Below, in pieces: positions 17,484 to 25,560 of a DNA stretch of 64,000 nucleotides. This DNA is from Sulfitobacter sp043557345. GTDB taxonomy: Bacteria; Pseudomonadota; Alphaproteobacteria; Rhodobacterales; Rhodobacteraceae. The notes beneath the pieces were generated by a model. It had not been told where the DNA came from. It worked only from the letters and a program-made list of their open reading frames with translations, and did no database searches. The translations under genes and the position numbers were made by a program. The first letter of the stretch is position 1. Each line of letters opens with the position of its first letter. The DNA is taken from NCBI RefSeq assembly GCF_043557345.1, contig NZ_JBIFFV010000004.1, positions 1 to 64,000 on the forward strand, read 5' to 3'.

Positions 17484-18044
17484 TCAGACACCACGGGCGA
17501 GGGCGGCCACGCCCGTGCGGGCGACATCGGCCAAGCCCAGCGGGCGCATCAACTCGGCGAAAGCGTCGATCTTGTCGGGCGCGCCGGTGATCTCGAAAAC
17601 AAAGCTTTCGAGCGTGCTGTCGACCACATTGGCGCGGAAGATATCCGCCAGCCGCAGCGCTTCGACCCGATGCTCGCCCTTGCCGACGACTTTGAAAATC
17701 GCCAGTTCCCGCTCCACGCTTGGCCCTTCGACGGTGAGGTCATGCACCTCATGCACCGGCACGATGCGACCGACCTGCGCCTTGATCTGCTCGATCACCT
17801 GCGGGGTGCCGCTGGTGACAATGGTGATACGCGACAGATGCCCGGTATGGTCCACCTCGGCCACGGTCAGACTGTCGATGTTATAGCCCCGGCCCGAGAA
17901 CAGGCCGATCACCCGCGCCAGCGCGCCGGGCTCGTTCTCGACCAGCACGGCCAGCGTGTGTTTTTCAACCACATCCGAGAAGTTGGGCCGTAGGTTATAG
18001 GCGGAATGCGAGGTCGCACCTTTTTTGATTTTTAGGGCAGCCAT
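17484..18044 (-). CDS. ilvN: Acetolactate synthase small (regulatory) subunit
   Basis: The regulatory subunit of acetohydroxyacid synthase, which activates the large subunit and confers valine feedback inhibition. The product has 186 residues. An N-terminal ACT domain (HTLAVLVENEPGALARVIGL, then FSGRGYNIDSLTV) carries the conserved Gly/Asn positions that bind valine, followed by the C-terminal ALS_ss domain (ELAIFKVVG onward). The ATG at 18044 has AAGGAC at good distance. The gene is 71 bases downstream of ilvB, and that spacer contains two perfect hairpins. Confidence 0.95.
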   Translation of the reverse strand: MAALKIKKGATSHSAYNLRPNFSDVVEKHTLAVLVENEPGALARVIGLFSGRGYNIDSLTVAEVDHTGHLSRITIVTSGTPQVIEQIKAQVGRIVPVHEVHDLTVEGPSVERELAIFKVVGKGEHRVEALRLADIFRANVVDSTLESFVFEITGAPDKIDAFAELMRPLGLADVARTGVAALARGV

Positions 18045-18067
18045 GTCTTCGTCCTTCTTCATCTTCG

Positions 18068-18113
18068 CCGGAAATTCCACAAATTTCCGGGACGTTTTCT
18101 TTTAAAGAAAACG
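18068..18113. promoter_or_regulatory. Two perfect tandem hairpins in the ilvB-ilvN spacer
   Basis: CCGGAAATT-CCACA-AATTTCCGG (18068-18090) and CGTTTTCTT-TTA-AAGAAAACG (18093-18113) sit two bases apart between the ilvB stop and the ilvN start. The first ends just upstream of the ilvN ribosome site. Possible roles are RNA processing or stability control of the two cistrons, or a dispersed intergenic repeat. Confidence 0.5.
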
Positions 18114-18115
18114 GG

Positions 18116-19870
18116 TTACACCAACACCGAGCCTTTTGCGTCGATCACACCTTGGGTCTCATGATCACCCGGCAACAGCATTTCGTTATGCGCCTTGCCG
18201 CTTGGGATCATCGGGAAGCAGTTCTCATGCTTCTCGACCAGACAATCAAAGATCACAGGCCCGTCGTGGTTGATCATCTCCATGATCGCATCATCAAGGT
18301 CATCGGGGTCCGAGCAGATGATCCCCTTGGCGCCAAAGGCTTCGGCCAGTTTGACGAAATCGGGCAGGGCTTCGGACCAGCTTTGCGAATAGCGCTCGCC
18401 ATGCAGCAGTTCCTGCCACTGGCGCACCATGCCGAGGCGTTCGTTGTTGAGGATGAACTGCTTCACCGGCAGGCCGAATTGCATCGCCGTGCCCATTTCT
18501 TGCATGTTCATCAGCCACGAGGCTTCTCCCGCCACGTTGATCACCAGTGCCTCGGGGTGGGCCATCTGCACGCCGATGGAGGCGGGGAAACCATAACCCA
18601 TGGTGCCGAGGCCGCCCGAGGTCATCCAGCGGTTCGGTTCCTCAAAGCCGAGGTATTGCGCAGCCCACATCTGGTGTTGGCCCACTTCGGTGGTGATATA
18701 GCGGTCGTGATCCTTGGTCAGCGCTTCGAGACGCGACAGCGCGTGCTGCGGTTTGATCACCTTGCCGGATTGGTTGAACTTGAGGCAGTCGATGCTGCGC
18801 CATTCTTCTATCCGCTGCCACCATTTCGCCACCGCCTCGTTATTGGTTTTGCGGCCACGCGATTTCCAGACCTTCAGCAGGTCTTCGAGCACATGGGCCA
18901 CGTCGCCGACGATGGGGATGTCGATGCGGATCACCTTGTTGATCGACGAGGGGTCGATGTCGATATGCGCCTTGGTGGATTTCGGGCTGAAACTATCTAT
19001 CACGCCGGTGATCCGGTCATCGAACCGCGCGCCGATGTTGATCATCAGATCACAGTCATGCATTGCCATATTGGCCTCGTAAAGCCCGTGCATCCCGAGC
19101 ATCCCAAGCCATTTGTCACCCGACGCCGGGTAGGCGCCGAGGCCCATCAGCGTGGAGGTGATGGGAAAGCCGGTGGCATCGACCAATTCGCGCAGCAACT
19201 GGCTCGCCGCCGGGCCGGAGTTGATGACCCCGCCGCCGGTGTAGAAGATCGGCCGCTTCGCCGTCTCCATGGCCGCCACCAGTTCGGTGATCTCGGCCAT
19301 GTCGCCCTTGACCTGCGGCTGATAGCGCGAGGTGGAGGGTTTGGGGGACTCGTAATGCCCGGTGGCGAATTGCACGTCCTTCGGGATGTCGATCAGCACC
19401 GGGCCGGGGCGGCCATGGGTGGCGACGTGGAAGGCCTCATGCAGGGTGGCGCCAAGGGTGTCGGTCTCTTTCACCAGCCAATTGTGCTTGGTGCAGGGGC
19501 GGGTGATGCCCACGGTGTCGGCCTCTTGAAAGGCGTCGGAGCCGATCATGAAGGTCGGCACCTGACCGGTCAGAACCACAAGCGGAATGGAATCGAGCAG
19601 CGCATCCGTAAGGCCCGTGACCGCATTCGTGGCACCGGGGCCGGAGGTGACCAGCACAACGCCCGGTTTCCCGGTGGAGCGCGCATAGCCTTCGGCGGCG
19701 TGCACCGCCCCTTGCTCATGGCGCACCAGAACATGTTTGATCGCATTCTGCTGAAAGACCTCGTCGTAAATCGGTAGCACCGCGCCACCGGGATATCCAA
19801 AGACGGTGTCCACACCCTGGTCAATCAGGGCTTGGACGATCATTTTCGCTCCGGTCATCTGGCGTTTCAT
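18116..19870 (-). CDS. ilvB: Acetolactate synthase large (catalytic) subunit
   Basis: Thiamine-diphosphate enzyme making acetolactate and acetohydroxybutyrate, the first common step of valine, isoleucine and leucine synthesis. It has 584 residues in three domains: TPP_enzyme_N with catalytic Glu in VRHEQGAVHAAEGYA, a central FAD-type domain, and TPP_enzyme_C. The cofactor Mg motif reads GEAS (VAGEASWLMNMQE) where most enzymes have GDGS, while the paired Asn of LNNERLGM is kept. The ATG at 19870 has GGAG 8 bases upstream. Expression is probably set by the attenuator at 19909-20007. Confidence 0.95.
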   Translation of the reverse strand: MKRQMTGAKMIVQALIDQGVDTVFGYPGGAVLPIYDEVFQQNAIKHVLVRHEQGAVHAAEGYARSTGKPGVVLVTSGPGATNAVTGLTDALLDSIPLVVLTGQVPTFMIGSDAFQEADTVGITRPCTKHNWLVKETDTLGATLHEAFHVATHGRPGPVLIDIPKDVQFATGHYESPKPSTSRYQPQVKGDMAEITELVAAMETAKRPIFYTGGGVINSGPAASQLLRELVDATGFPITSTLMGLGAYPASGDKWLGMLGMHGLYEANMAMHDCDLMINIGARFDDRITGVIDSFSPKSTKAHIDIDPSSINKVIRIDIPIVGDVAHVLEDLLKVWKSRGRKTNNEAVAKWWQRIEEWRSIDCLKFNQSGKVIKPQHALSRLEALTKDHDRYITTEVGQHQMWAAQYLGFEEPNRWMTSGGLGTMGYGFPASIGVQMAHPEALVINVAGEASWLMNMQEMGTAMQFGLPVKQFILNNERLGMVRQWQELLHGERYSQSWSEALPDFVKLAEAFGAKGIICSDPDDLDDAIMEMINHDGPVIFDCLVEKHENCFPMIPSGKAHNEMLLPGDHETQGVIDAKGSVLV

Positions 19871-19908
19871 CTTGGGTGCTCCGTAAGGCAGGTTATTGCG
19901 ATTGGCAT

Positions 19909-19933
19909 AAAAAAACCCCCGGTCTGACGGGGG
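19909..19933 (-). terminator. Intrinsic terminator of the ilvB attenuator
   Basis: On the minus strand the stem CCCCCG / CGGGGG with a 6-base loop is followed by seven T (plus-strand A run 19909-19915). It stands between the leader peptide and ilvB, so it must be bypassed for expression. Confidence 0.88.
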
Positions 19934-19975
19934 CGCATGGGAAGGATTATGGTCTACCGTTACCGGCCCATGCGC
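19933..19975 (-). promoter_or_regulatory. Candidate competing (antiterminator) hairpin of the ilv leader
   Basis: GCGCATGGG, overlapping the leader codons before the stop (plus coordinates 19967-19975), is perfectly complementary to CCCATGCGC (19933-19941), whose last base is the first base of the terminator stem. A ribosome reaching the leader stop would cover the upstream arm; one stalled at the Leu-Val-Ile-Ile-Val codons would leave it free to pair. Confidence 0.6.
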
Positions 19976-20007
19976 GTGTGTCTTACAATAATGACTAGGT
20001 TGGTCAT
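19960..20007 (-). CDS. ilvB leader peptide
   Basis: A 15-residue peptide, MTNLVIIVRHTRMGR, too short for ordinary gene calling. Codons 4-8 encode Leu-Val-Ile-Ile-Val, the end products of the pathway the downstream enzyme starts. AAAGGA lies 8 bases before the ATG. Its stop at 19960-19962 lies 27 bases upstream of the terminator stem. By analogy with known ilv leader peptides, shortage of branched-chain aminoacyl-tRNA should stall translation here and allow read-through into ilvBN. Confidence 0.88.
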   Translation of the reverse strand: MTNLVIIVRHTRMGR

Positions 20008-20033
20008 CTTCAGGGTCCTTTAAGCGTGGCGTG

Positions 20034-20062
20034 AGATTATGAGCGGGAAAGAGGGGCGTCAA
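20034..20062 (-). promoter_or_regulatory. Sigma-70-type promoter of the ilv leader-ilvBN operon
   Basis: TTGACG (-35, plus 20057-20062), a 17-base spacer and TAATCT (-10, plus 20034-20039), read on the minus strand. The expected start is about 20 bases before the leader peptide ATG. Confidence 0.75.
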
Positions 20063-20198
20063 CAGCGAAAAGGCGAAAAACTTGTGCATCGGTCGGGATT
20101 GATTTCAGGTTTATTTCGCCGTGATCCTGTTTTGCGTTATTTTTGGAAAGATTTGCCTCTCTCGGCGTATTTTCCTGCATCTCAAACGCGGCATCGCG

Positions 20199-20230
20199 CA
20201 AAATAAAGCGGGCGGCCCAAGGGGCCGCCC
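20199..20230 (-). terminator. Intrinsic terminator after bpt
   Basis: GGGCGGCCC (20210-20218), a 3-base loop and GGGCCGCCC (20222-20230). On the minus strand the stem is followed by a T-rich tract (GCTTTATTTTG). It lies 30 bases beyond the bpt stop. Confidence 0.8.
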
Positions 20231-20259
20231 GTTGATCGTGGTAAAATCAATAGATCTGC

Positions 20260-21078
20260 TCAGCGCGGGCTGACATCCGGCAGGGTGATATTGGCGACCT
20301 GTTCGGCAATAGGATCGTTGCTGAGCGGATGCTGGTCGGGCACGAAACCTTCAGGATCGCGCAACGTTTGCCACTGGCCGCCCATATAGACCTCAAGGCC
20401 TGAGAATTTGGCCTTATAGCCCATCTTTTGGCTGCCCGGCACCCAGTAGCCGAGATAGACGTAAGGCAGCCCCGCCGCGCGGGCGATTTCGATATGGTCG
20501 AGGATGATGTAATTGCCCAGCCCGTTGCGGGGCCGGTCGGGGGTGTAGAAGGAATAGACCATGCTCACCCCGTCGCCCAGCACATCGGTCAGGCAGACAC
20601 CGATAAGCGCATTGTCGGCCTCGGGGTCGGTATACTCGATCACCCGGCTGCGGATCGGCGTTTCCTCGATCATGGCAGCGAATTCGAACACATCCATATC
20701 CGCCATGCCCCCATCCGCGTGGCGGCTGTCGAGGTAGCTTCGGAAGAGATCATATTGCTCTTCCGTGGCCCAAGGCGATGTCGCGCGGCGCTCAAGCTCC
20801 GCGTTGCGCTTCAGGATGCGGCGCTGGCTTTTGCTGGGGCGAAAGGCCGCCACGTCGATCCGTGCCGAAAGGCAAGCGGCGCAATCGGCGCAAGACGGGC
20901 GGTAGAGAACATTTTGCGAGCGGCGGAAGCCTTGGCTCGACAGGCTGTCATTCAGGCGCGCGGCATTATCGCCCTGAAGGGCGGTGAACAGCTTGCGCTC
21001 CATCCGGCCCTCCAGATAGGGGCAGGGTTGCGGCGCTGTGACATAGAATTGCGGTGTCAAAGGCAGTGTATGTCGCAT
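20260..21078 (-). CDS. bpt: Aspartate/glutamate leucyltransferase (Bpt; ATE-fold)
   Basis: Transfers an amino acid from aminoacyl-tRNA to protein N-termini, marking them for ClpAP degradation in the N-end rule pathway. The 272-residue protein has the ATE_N region with conserved cysteines (PQPCPYLEGRMERKLF, then RPSCADCAACLSARID) and the GNAT-like ATE_C region (VYLGYWVPGSQKMGYKAKF). The bacterial length and the PCPYLEGR motif favour Bpt over eukaryote-like Ate1, though databases often say arginyltransferase. The ATG at 21078 has GGAAG before it. A strong terminator follows the gene. Confidence 0.9.
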   Translation of the reverse strand: MRHTLPLTPQFYVTAPQPCPYLEGRMERKLFTALQGDNAARLNDSLSSQGFRRSQNVLYRPSCADCAACLSARIDVAAFRPSKSQRRILKRNAELERRATSPWATEEQYDLFRSYLDSRHADGGMADMDVFEFAAMIEETPIRSRVIEYTDPEADNALIGVCLTDVLGDGVSMVYSFYTPDRPRNGLGNYIILDHIEIARAAGLPYVYLGYWVPGSQKMGYKAKFSGLEVYMGGQWQTLRDPEGFVPDQHPLSNDPIAEQVANITLPDVSPR

Positions 21079-21150
21079 GGGCTTCCAACATTTATCGAGG
21101 GATGCTATCAACCACCCCCCGCTCCGCCAAGGGCAAATTTGCCTGCGTCC

Positions 21151-21588
21151 CTAGCGGCTGAGGCGCCGGTTCACCGGCACGGTGCCAAGCGCCATGTCCG
21201 TGAGGCTTTGACGGCGGGCTGTGGTGCAGATGAGAACGGCCGAGACGACCTGAATGACGGTGACCGTCATCGACAGCGAATAGCCAGTGGTATGCAAAAG
21301 CGCGGTCATGAAATCGAAGGGCCGGTCGCGGTGGTCGCGCAGCTCCATCGCCATCAGGCGCATCCCCCATGTGGCCGAGCCGCTGGTCAGCGTGGCCACC
21401 CGGTAGGCAAAGCCCACCACCAGCGTGAGGAAGGGGAAAAAGAACAGCCCCGTAAAGGCCGTGAATGGCAGGATCAGCACGCAAAAGAGCAGAACAAGGG
21501 TCACATCGATGACCCAAGCCAGCAGCCGTTTGCCAGCGATGCCGTCATAGAATTGCGGGTGTAGATCGGGGTCGGGGGTCTGGTTCAT
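21151..21588 (-). CDS. RDD family membrane protein
   Basis: A 145-residue inner-membrane protein with three hydrophobic spans: LLAWVIDVTLVLLFCVLILP (preceded by the family Arg), a second span around FFFPFLTLVVGFAYRV, and SLSMTVTVIQVVSAVLI. The RDD pattern (Arg then Asp-Asp-type charged positions within the spans; GKRLLAWVID, SATWGMRLMAMEL) is visible. Some RDD proteins are Na+/H+ exchangers; here no function can be assigned. The gene follows the DUF2852 gene across a long hairpin, and bpt lies downstream. Confidence 0.85.
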   Translation of the reverse strand: MNQTPDPDLHPQFYDGIAGKRLLAWVIDVTLVLLFCVLILPFTAFTGLFFFPFLTLVVGFAYRVATLTSGSATWGMRLMAMELRDHRDRPFDFMTALLHTTGYSLSMTVTVIQVVSAVLICTTARRQSLTDMALGTVPVNRRLSR

Positions 21589-21605
21589 ATCTTGTCCTGC
21601 GAAAG

Positions 21606-21632
21606 GCCCCCCGGGCGCGATGCCCGGGGGGC
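21606..21632. terminator. Strong GC hairpin between the DUF2852 and RDD genes
   Basis: An 11-bp perfect stem, GCCCCCCGGGC / GCCCGGGGGGC, with loop GCGAT. On the minus strand it is followed by only three T, so it may end most DUF2852 transcripts or act as a partial terminator before the RDD gene. Confidence 0.65.
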
Positions 21633-21648
21633 GGGGGTCAGGGTCTGA

Positions 21649-22056
21649 TCAGGCGTTCGTGGCCGTCTCGTCCCGCTTGGCGCGTTCGTCCATGAACTGG
21701 TCGAACTCGGCCTTGTCCTTGGCCTCGCGCAGACGCTCAAGGAAGGCTTCGAAATTGTGCTGCTCTTCCTCCAAACGGCGCAGCGTGTCGGCCTTATAGG
21801 CGTCAAAGGCACGGTTGCCGGTGCTGCGCGACATCATCGCGCGGCTGGATTTGCGGCTGCAGGATTTCGAAGAGAACATGCGTTTGCTCCAAGTCATATA
21901 GGCAAGAAGGGCGAGGCCGAGGGGCCAGAAAAAGATGAAGCCGAGCACCATGGCGGCGATCCATGCGCCTTTGCCGCGTGCGTCCATCCAAGCTTCCGTC
22001 CGGGCCAGCCAACTGGGCCGGGGGGAATAGGTCGGGTCGGTGGTCACTGTCGTCAT
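21649..22056 (-). CDS. DUF2852 family membrane protein
   Basis: A 135-residue protein with one clear membrane span (GAWIAAMVLGFIFFWPLGLALLAY, about residues 31-54), a Ser/Lys/Arg-rich juxtamembrane stretch, and a C-terminal amphipathic, probably coiled-coil region rich in Arg and Glu (ADTLRRLEEEQHNFEAFLER) ending DERAKRDETATNA. This is the DUF2852 pattern seen in alphaproteobacteria; its function is unknown. Two near-identical palindromes lie upstream (22109-22129 and 22168-22186), so the gene is probably controlled by a dedicated repressor or activator. Confidence 0.82.
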   Translation of the reverse strand: MTTVTTDPTYSPRPSWLARTEAWMDARGKGAWIAAMVLGFIFFWPLGLALLAYMTWSKRMFSSKSCSRKSSRAMMSRSTGNRAFDAYKADTLRRLEEEQHNFEAFLERLREAKDKAEFDQFMDERAKRDETATNA

Positions 22057-22108
22057 TGTTGAGCCTTTCGGTCGTGACGGGCCTGTCGCCGGCCCGGGCG
22101 TTTCGGAT

Positions 22109-22186
22109 AATGTGAATGTCTTTCACATTGAATAGATCGGAACGCCGATGCGTTTTCGCAAGGGGCTATGTGAATGTTTTTTACAT
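22109..22186. promoter_or_regulatory. Two copies of a palindromic operator upstream of the DUF2852 gene
   Basis: Read on the minus strand, AATGTGAAAGACATTCACAT and AATGTAAAAAACATTCACAT match at 18 of 20 positions. Each is an inverted repeat (AATGTGAA-N5-TTCACATT and one mismatch of it). The copies are 58 bp centre to centre. The near copy lies about 55 bases before the start; the far one lies at the end of the YbaK gene spacer. Confidence 0.65.
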
Positions 22187-22189
22187 TAT

Positions 22190-22663
22190 TTAGGAAGCGA
22201 CAGTGAAATCAGCGACTTGCGCACCCGAAAGCTGCGCCATTCTCTGCGGTTCGAGGCAGAAAACGTGATGCGGCGTGCCCGCGGCGGCCCAGACCAGCGG
22301 GAACCGCAGGAGGTTTCGGTCAAACCATGCGCGCGGCGGCGTGATATGCCCTAAAGGCGCGACACCGCCGATGGCAAAGCCCGTTTGCGCCCGGATCAGC
22401 GCGGCATCGGCCTTGCCCAAAGGCTCCCCCGCCAGCGCCGCGGCCCGTTCGAGATCGACCTGCTGTGCGCCTGCGGTAATGAAAAGCAGCGCCGCCCCGC
22501 TGTCTTCGCCGCGCAGAACGATGGATTTCGCGATTTGGTCGACCGCGCAATCAAGCGCCGTGGCCGCATCCACCGCCGTCCGCGCCAAAGCCGTCTCGCG
22601 GATTTCCGGTGTCACCCCTGCGGCCTCCAGCGTGGCGCGCACGCGTTTCAAACTTTTGCTCAT
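22190..22663 (-). CDS. YbaK/EbsC family aminoacyl-tRNA deacylase-like protein
   Basis: A 157-residue trans-editing domain protein. The family hydrolyses misacylated tRNA such as Cys-tRNA(Pro) or Ala-tRNA(Pro). The fold shows the catalytic-pocket Lys in AVDQIAKSIVLRG, the GAQQVDLERAA helix, and the Gly loop TGFAIGGVAPLGH, all in order. The exact tRNA cannot be fixed. The ATG at 22663 has AAAGGAAAG before it; the longer frame to 22723 overlaps the divergent glnE promoter region and is less likely. glnE is divergent with under 100 bases between. Confidence 0.87.
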   Translation of the reverse strand: MSKSLKRVRATLEAAGVTPEIRETALARTAVDAATALDCAVDQIAKSIVLRGEDSGAALLFITAGAQQVDLERAAALAGEPLGKADAALIRAQTGFAIGGVAPLGHITPPRAWFDRNLLRFPLVWAAAGTPHHVFCLEPQRMAQLSGAQVADFTVAS

Positions 22664-22758
22664 CTTCTTTCCTTTGCTAGACGGCAAAGTCGTAGCAAGC
22701 CCGCACCCTGCCGCAACCCCCATTGACGCCGCTTGGATCAGCCCGCAAAGCTGGCCTC

Positions 22759-25560
22759 ATGACAGACCCATCTTTCGCTGCCCGGATCACCCGCTCCCCC
22801 CGTGTCTATCACCGCGAACGCGCGCAGGATGCGGCGGCGCTGCTGCCCGATCTCGCGCCGGAGTTGCGCGAAATGATCTCGGCTGCGGCCTCGACCGCGC
22901 CCTATCTGATGGCACTTTTGGAGAAAGAGGCGGGCTGGCTGAGCGCGGCGGTGGCCAATCCCGAAACCGCTCTGGCCGATAATTGCGCGGCAGCGGCGGA
23001 ACTGGCCCCCGACCGGCTTGCCGATGGGCTGCGGCAGGGCAAGCGGCGCATGGCGCTGCTGACCGCGCTGGCCGATCTGGGTGGGGCATGGTCGCTGGAA
23101 GAGGTGACCGGGGCGCTGACCGAATACGCCGATGCCGCCTGCGGCGCGGCCCTGCGCGCGGGGCTCGCGGCACAGATCAAACGCGGCAAGCTGCCGGGCA
23201 TGACGATGGACGATCTTTCCGATTGCGCCGGCATGGTCGTCTTTGCCATGGGCAAGATGGGCGCGGGGGAGCTGAACTATTCCTCCGACATCGACCTCAT
23301 CTGCCTTTTCGACGAAAGCCGTTTCGCGCCCGATGATTTCCACGCCGCCCGCAGCGCCTTCGTCAAAGCCACGCGCGCCATGTCTGCCACGCTGAGCGAG
23401 AACACCGCCCAAGGCTATGTCTTCCGCACGGACCTGCGTCTGCGCCCCGACCCGGCGGTCACACCCGTCTGCATCGCGATGGAGGCAGCAGAGCGCTACT
23501 ACGAAAGCCTTGGCCGTACGTGGGAGCGCGCGGCCTATATCAAGGCCCGTCCGGCAGTGGGTGACATCACGGCAGGCGAGGCGTTTTTGCAAGCGCTGCG
23601 CCCTTTCGTCTGGCGCCGCCATCTGGATTTCGCCGCGATCCAAGACGCCCATGACATGCGGCTGGCGATCCGTGAGCACAAGGGCTTGGGCGGCCCGATC
23701 ACCCTGCCGGGCCATGACATGAAACTGGGCCGGGGCGGCATCCGCGAGATCGAGTTTTTCACCCAGACCCGGCAACTCATCGCCGGGGGCCGGGATGCGG
23801 ACCTGCGGCCCCGCGGGACGCTGGCAGGTTTGCAGGTGCTGGCCGACAAAGGTTGGGTGCCCGCGGAGGTGGCCGAGACGCTCGGCAACCACTACCGCGC
23901 GCATCGCACGGTCGAGCACCGGTTGCAGATGGTGCAAGACGCCCAGACCCACACGCTGCCCCGAAACAACGCCGATTTCGACCGGCTGGCGGCCATGATG
24001 GATATGGATGTCAAAGACTTACGCGCCGATCTTCATGAACGCCTGCAGGCCGTGCACGACCTAATCGAAAGCTTTTTCGCCGCCACGAGGGAAGAGCCCG
24101 AAGCCGCCCGCCCGGCGCATCAATTCGACACCTCGGTGCTGGACCGTTGGCCCAGCTATCCCGCGCTGCGCTCGGAACGGGGGGCGGATATTTTCGGGCG
24201 GCTGAAGCCGCTGCTGCTCGACCGTCTGGCGCAATCGGCGAAACCGGATGAGGGGCTTTTGGCCTTTGACGGATTTCTCGCCGGGTTGCCCGCCGGGGTG
24301 CAGCTCTTCTCGCTTTTGCGGGCCAATCCGCAACTGGGCGATCTTTTGGTGGATATCGTCGCCACATCGCCCGCGCTTGCCACGCATCTGTCGCGCAACT
24401 CCGGCGTCTTCGACGCGGTGATCGGTGGGGATTTCTTCTCGGACTGGCCGGGGCAGGCCAAGCTGACCGAGATGCTAAAGCAGCATCTGGCGAGGGAGGC
24501 GGACTATGAATTGCGCCTTGACGGCACCCGCCGTTGGGCGCGCGAATGGCATTTTCGGATCGGCGTGCATCTGCTGCGCGGGCTGATCGACGCGGCCACC
24601 GCCGGGCGCCAATATGCCGAGCTTGCCCAAGCCGTCTTGCAGGCGCTCTGGCCCGTGGTCGTTGATCAATTCGCCACCCGCCATGGCCCGCCACCGGGGC
24701 GCGGGGCGGTGATCCTTGGCATGGGCTCGCTCGGGGCCGGGCGGCTGACGCCGACCTCGGACCTCGACATGCTGGTGATCTATGACGCCGACGGGGTGGA
24801 GAGTTCCGACGGTCCCAAACCCCTCGCCACGCGCAGTTATTACGCGCGGCTGACCCAAGCGATGATCACCGCGATGACCGCGCCGATGGCCCAAGGCAAG
24901 CTCTACGATATCGACATGCGCCTGCGGCCTTCGGGCAATCAGGGGCCGGTGGCAACCAGCCTTGCCAGTTTCGAGAGCTATCAGAAAGAACAGGCATGGG
25001 TGTGGGAGCATCTGGCCCTCACCCGCGCCCGGGTGATCGCGGGGGCAGAGGATCTGGGCCGCGATGTTGACGCGCTGTGCAAAGACATCCTCAGCCGTGC
25101 CGCCCCGCGTGACAAGGTGCTGGGAGAGGTGGCCGATATGCGCCGCCGCATTGCCGCCGCCCGCAGCCCCGCAGGCGCGCTCGACGCCAAGACCGGCGGG
25201 GGCCGTTTGCAGGATATCGAACTCTTCGCGCAGGCGGGGGCGCTCATCGGCGGCACCGGCGCGCGTGAGATCGACGCGGGCCTTGCCGCCGCCCGCGACG
25301 AAGGCGTGATCGACACCGAAGGAGAGGCAACCCTCTCCGCCGCCTATACCGACGCTTGGACCCTGAACTGCGCCGCGCGGCTGCTCTCGGCCAATCCGAT
25401 CGAGGCGGGGGCGATGGGGCAGGCCGGGGCGAGTTTCCTCTGCCGGGTGCTGGAGTGTGATGACCTCACGACCTTGGAGAGCAAGATGCAGACCAACTAC
25501 GACCGCGCCGCGCAGATCATCGACGCCGCGCTGCCAGTGCCGAAGCGGGAGGGGGCATGA
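22759..25560 (+). CDS. glnE: Bifunctional glutamine synthetase adenylyltransferase/adenylyl-removing enzyme
   Basis: Adenylylates and de-adenylylates glutamine synthetase in response to PII proteins, so it sets nitrogen assimilation. The 933-residue protein holds two nucleotidyltransferase domains with the GS-x(n)-DxD signature: the removase site in GAGELNYSSDIDLICLFDE (about 170-190) and the transferase site in GSLGAGRLTPTSDLDMLVIY (about 655-675), each followed by a helical GlnD-PII-like domain. The ATG at 22759 is chosen by family similarity; its ribosome site is poor. The small gene at 25557 overlaps the stop by 4 bases. Confidence 0.95.
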   Translation: MTDPSFAARITRSPRVYHRERAQDAAALLPDLAPELREMISAAASTAPYLMALLEKEAGWLSAAVANPETALADNCAAAAELAPDRLADGLRQGKRRMALLTALADLGGAWSLEEVTGALTEYADAACGAALRAGLAAQIKRGKLPGMTMDDLSDCAGMVVFAMGKMGAGELNYSSDIDLICLFDESRFAPDDFHAARSAFVKATRAMSATLSENTAQGYVFRTDLRLRPDPAVTPVCIAMEAAERYYESLGRTWERAAYIKARPAVGDITAGEAFLQALRPFVWRRHLDFAAIQDAHDMRLAIREHKGLGGPITLPGHDMKLGRGGIREIEFFTQTRQLIAGGRDADLRPRGTLAGLQVLADKGWVPAEVAETLGNHYRAHRTVEHRLQMVQDAQTHTLPRNNADFDRLAAMMDMDVKDLRADLHERLQAVHDLIESFFAATREEPEAARPAHQFDTSVLDRWPSYPALRSERGADIFGRLKPLLLDRLAQSAKPDEGLLAFDGFLAGLPAGVQLFSLLRANPQLGDLLVDIVATSPALATHLSRNSGVFDAVIGGDFFSDWPGQAKLTEMLKQHLAREADYELRLDGTRRWAREWHFRIGVHLLRGLIDAATAGRQYAELAQAVLQALWPVVVDQFATRHGPPPGRGAVILGMGSLGAGRLTPTSDLDMLVIYDADGVESSDGPKPLATRSYYARLTQAMITAMTAPMAQGKLYDIDMRLRPSGNQGPVATSLASFESYQKEQAWVWEHLALTRARVIAGAEDLGRDVDALCKDILSRAAPRDKVLGEVADMRRRIAAARSPAGALDAKTGGGRLQDIELFAQAGALIGGTGAREIDAGLAAARDEGVIDTEGEATLSAAYTDAWTLNCAARLLSANPIEAGAMGQAGASFLCRVLECDDLTTLESKMQTNYDRAAQIIDAALPVPKREGA

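Noticed and set aside
18152..19777. A 541-codon plus-strand frame over ilvB
   Set aside because: Antisense of the acetolactate synthase gene; no family likeness and no ribosome site.
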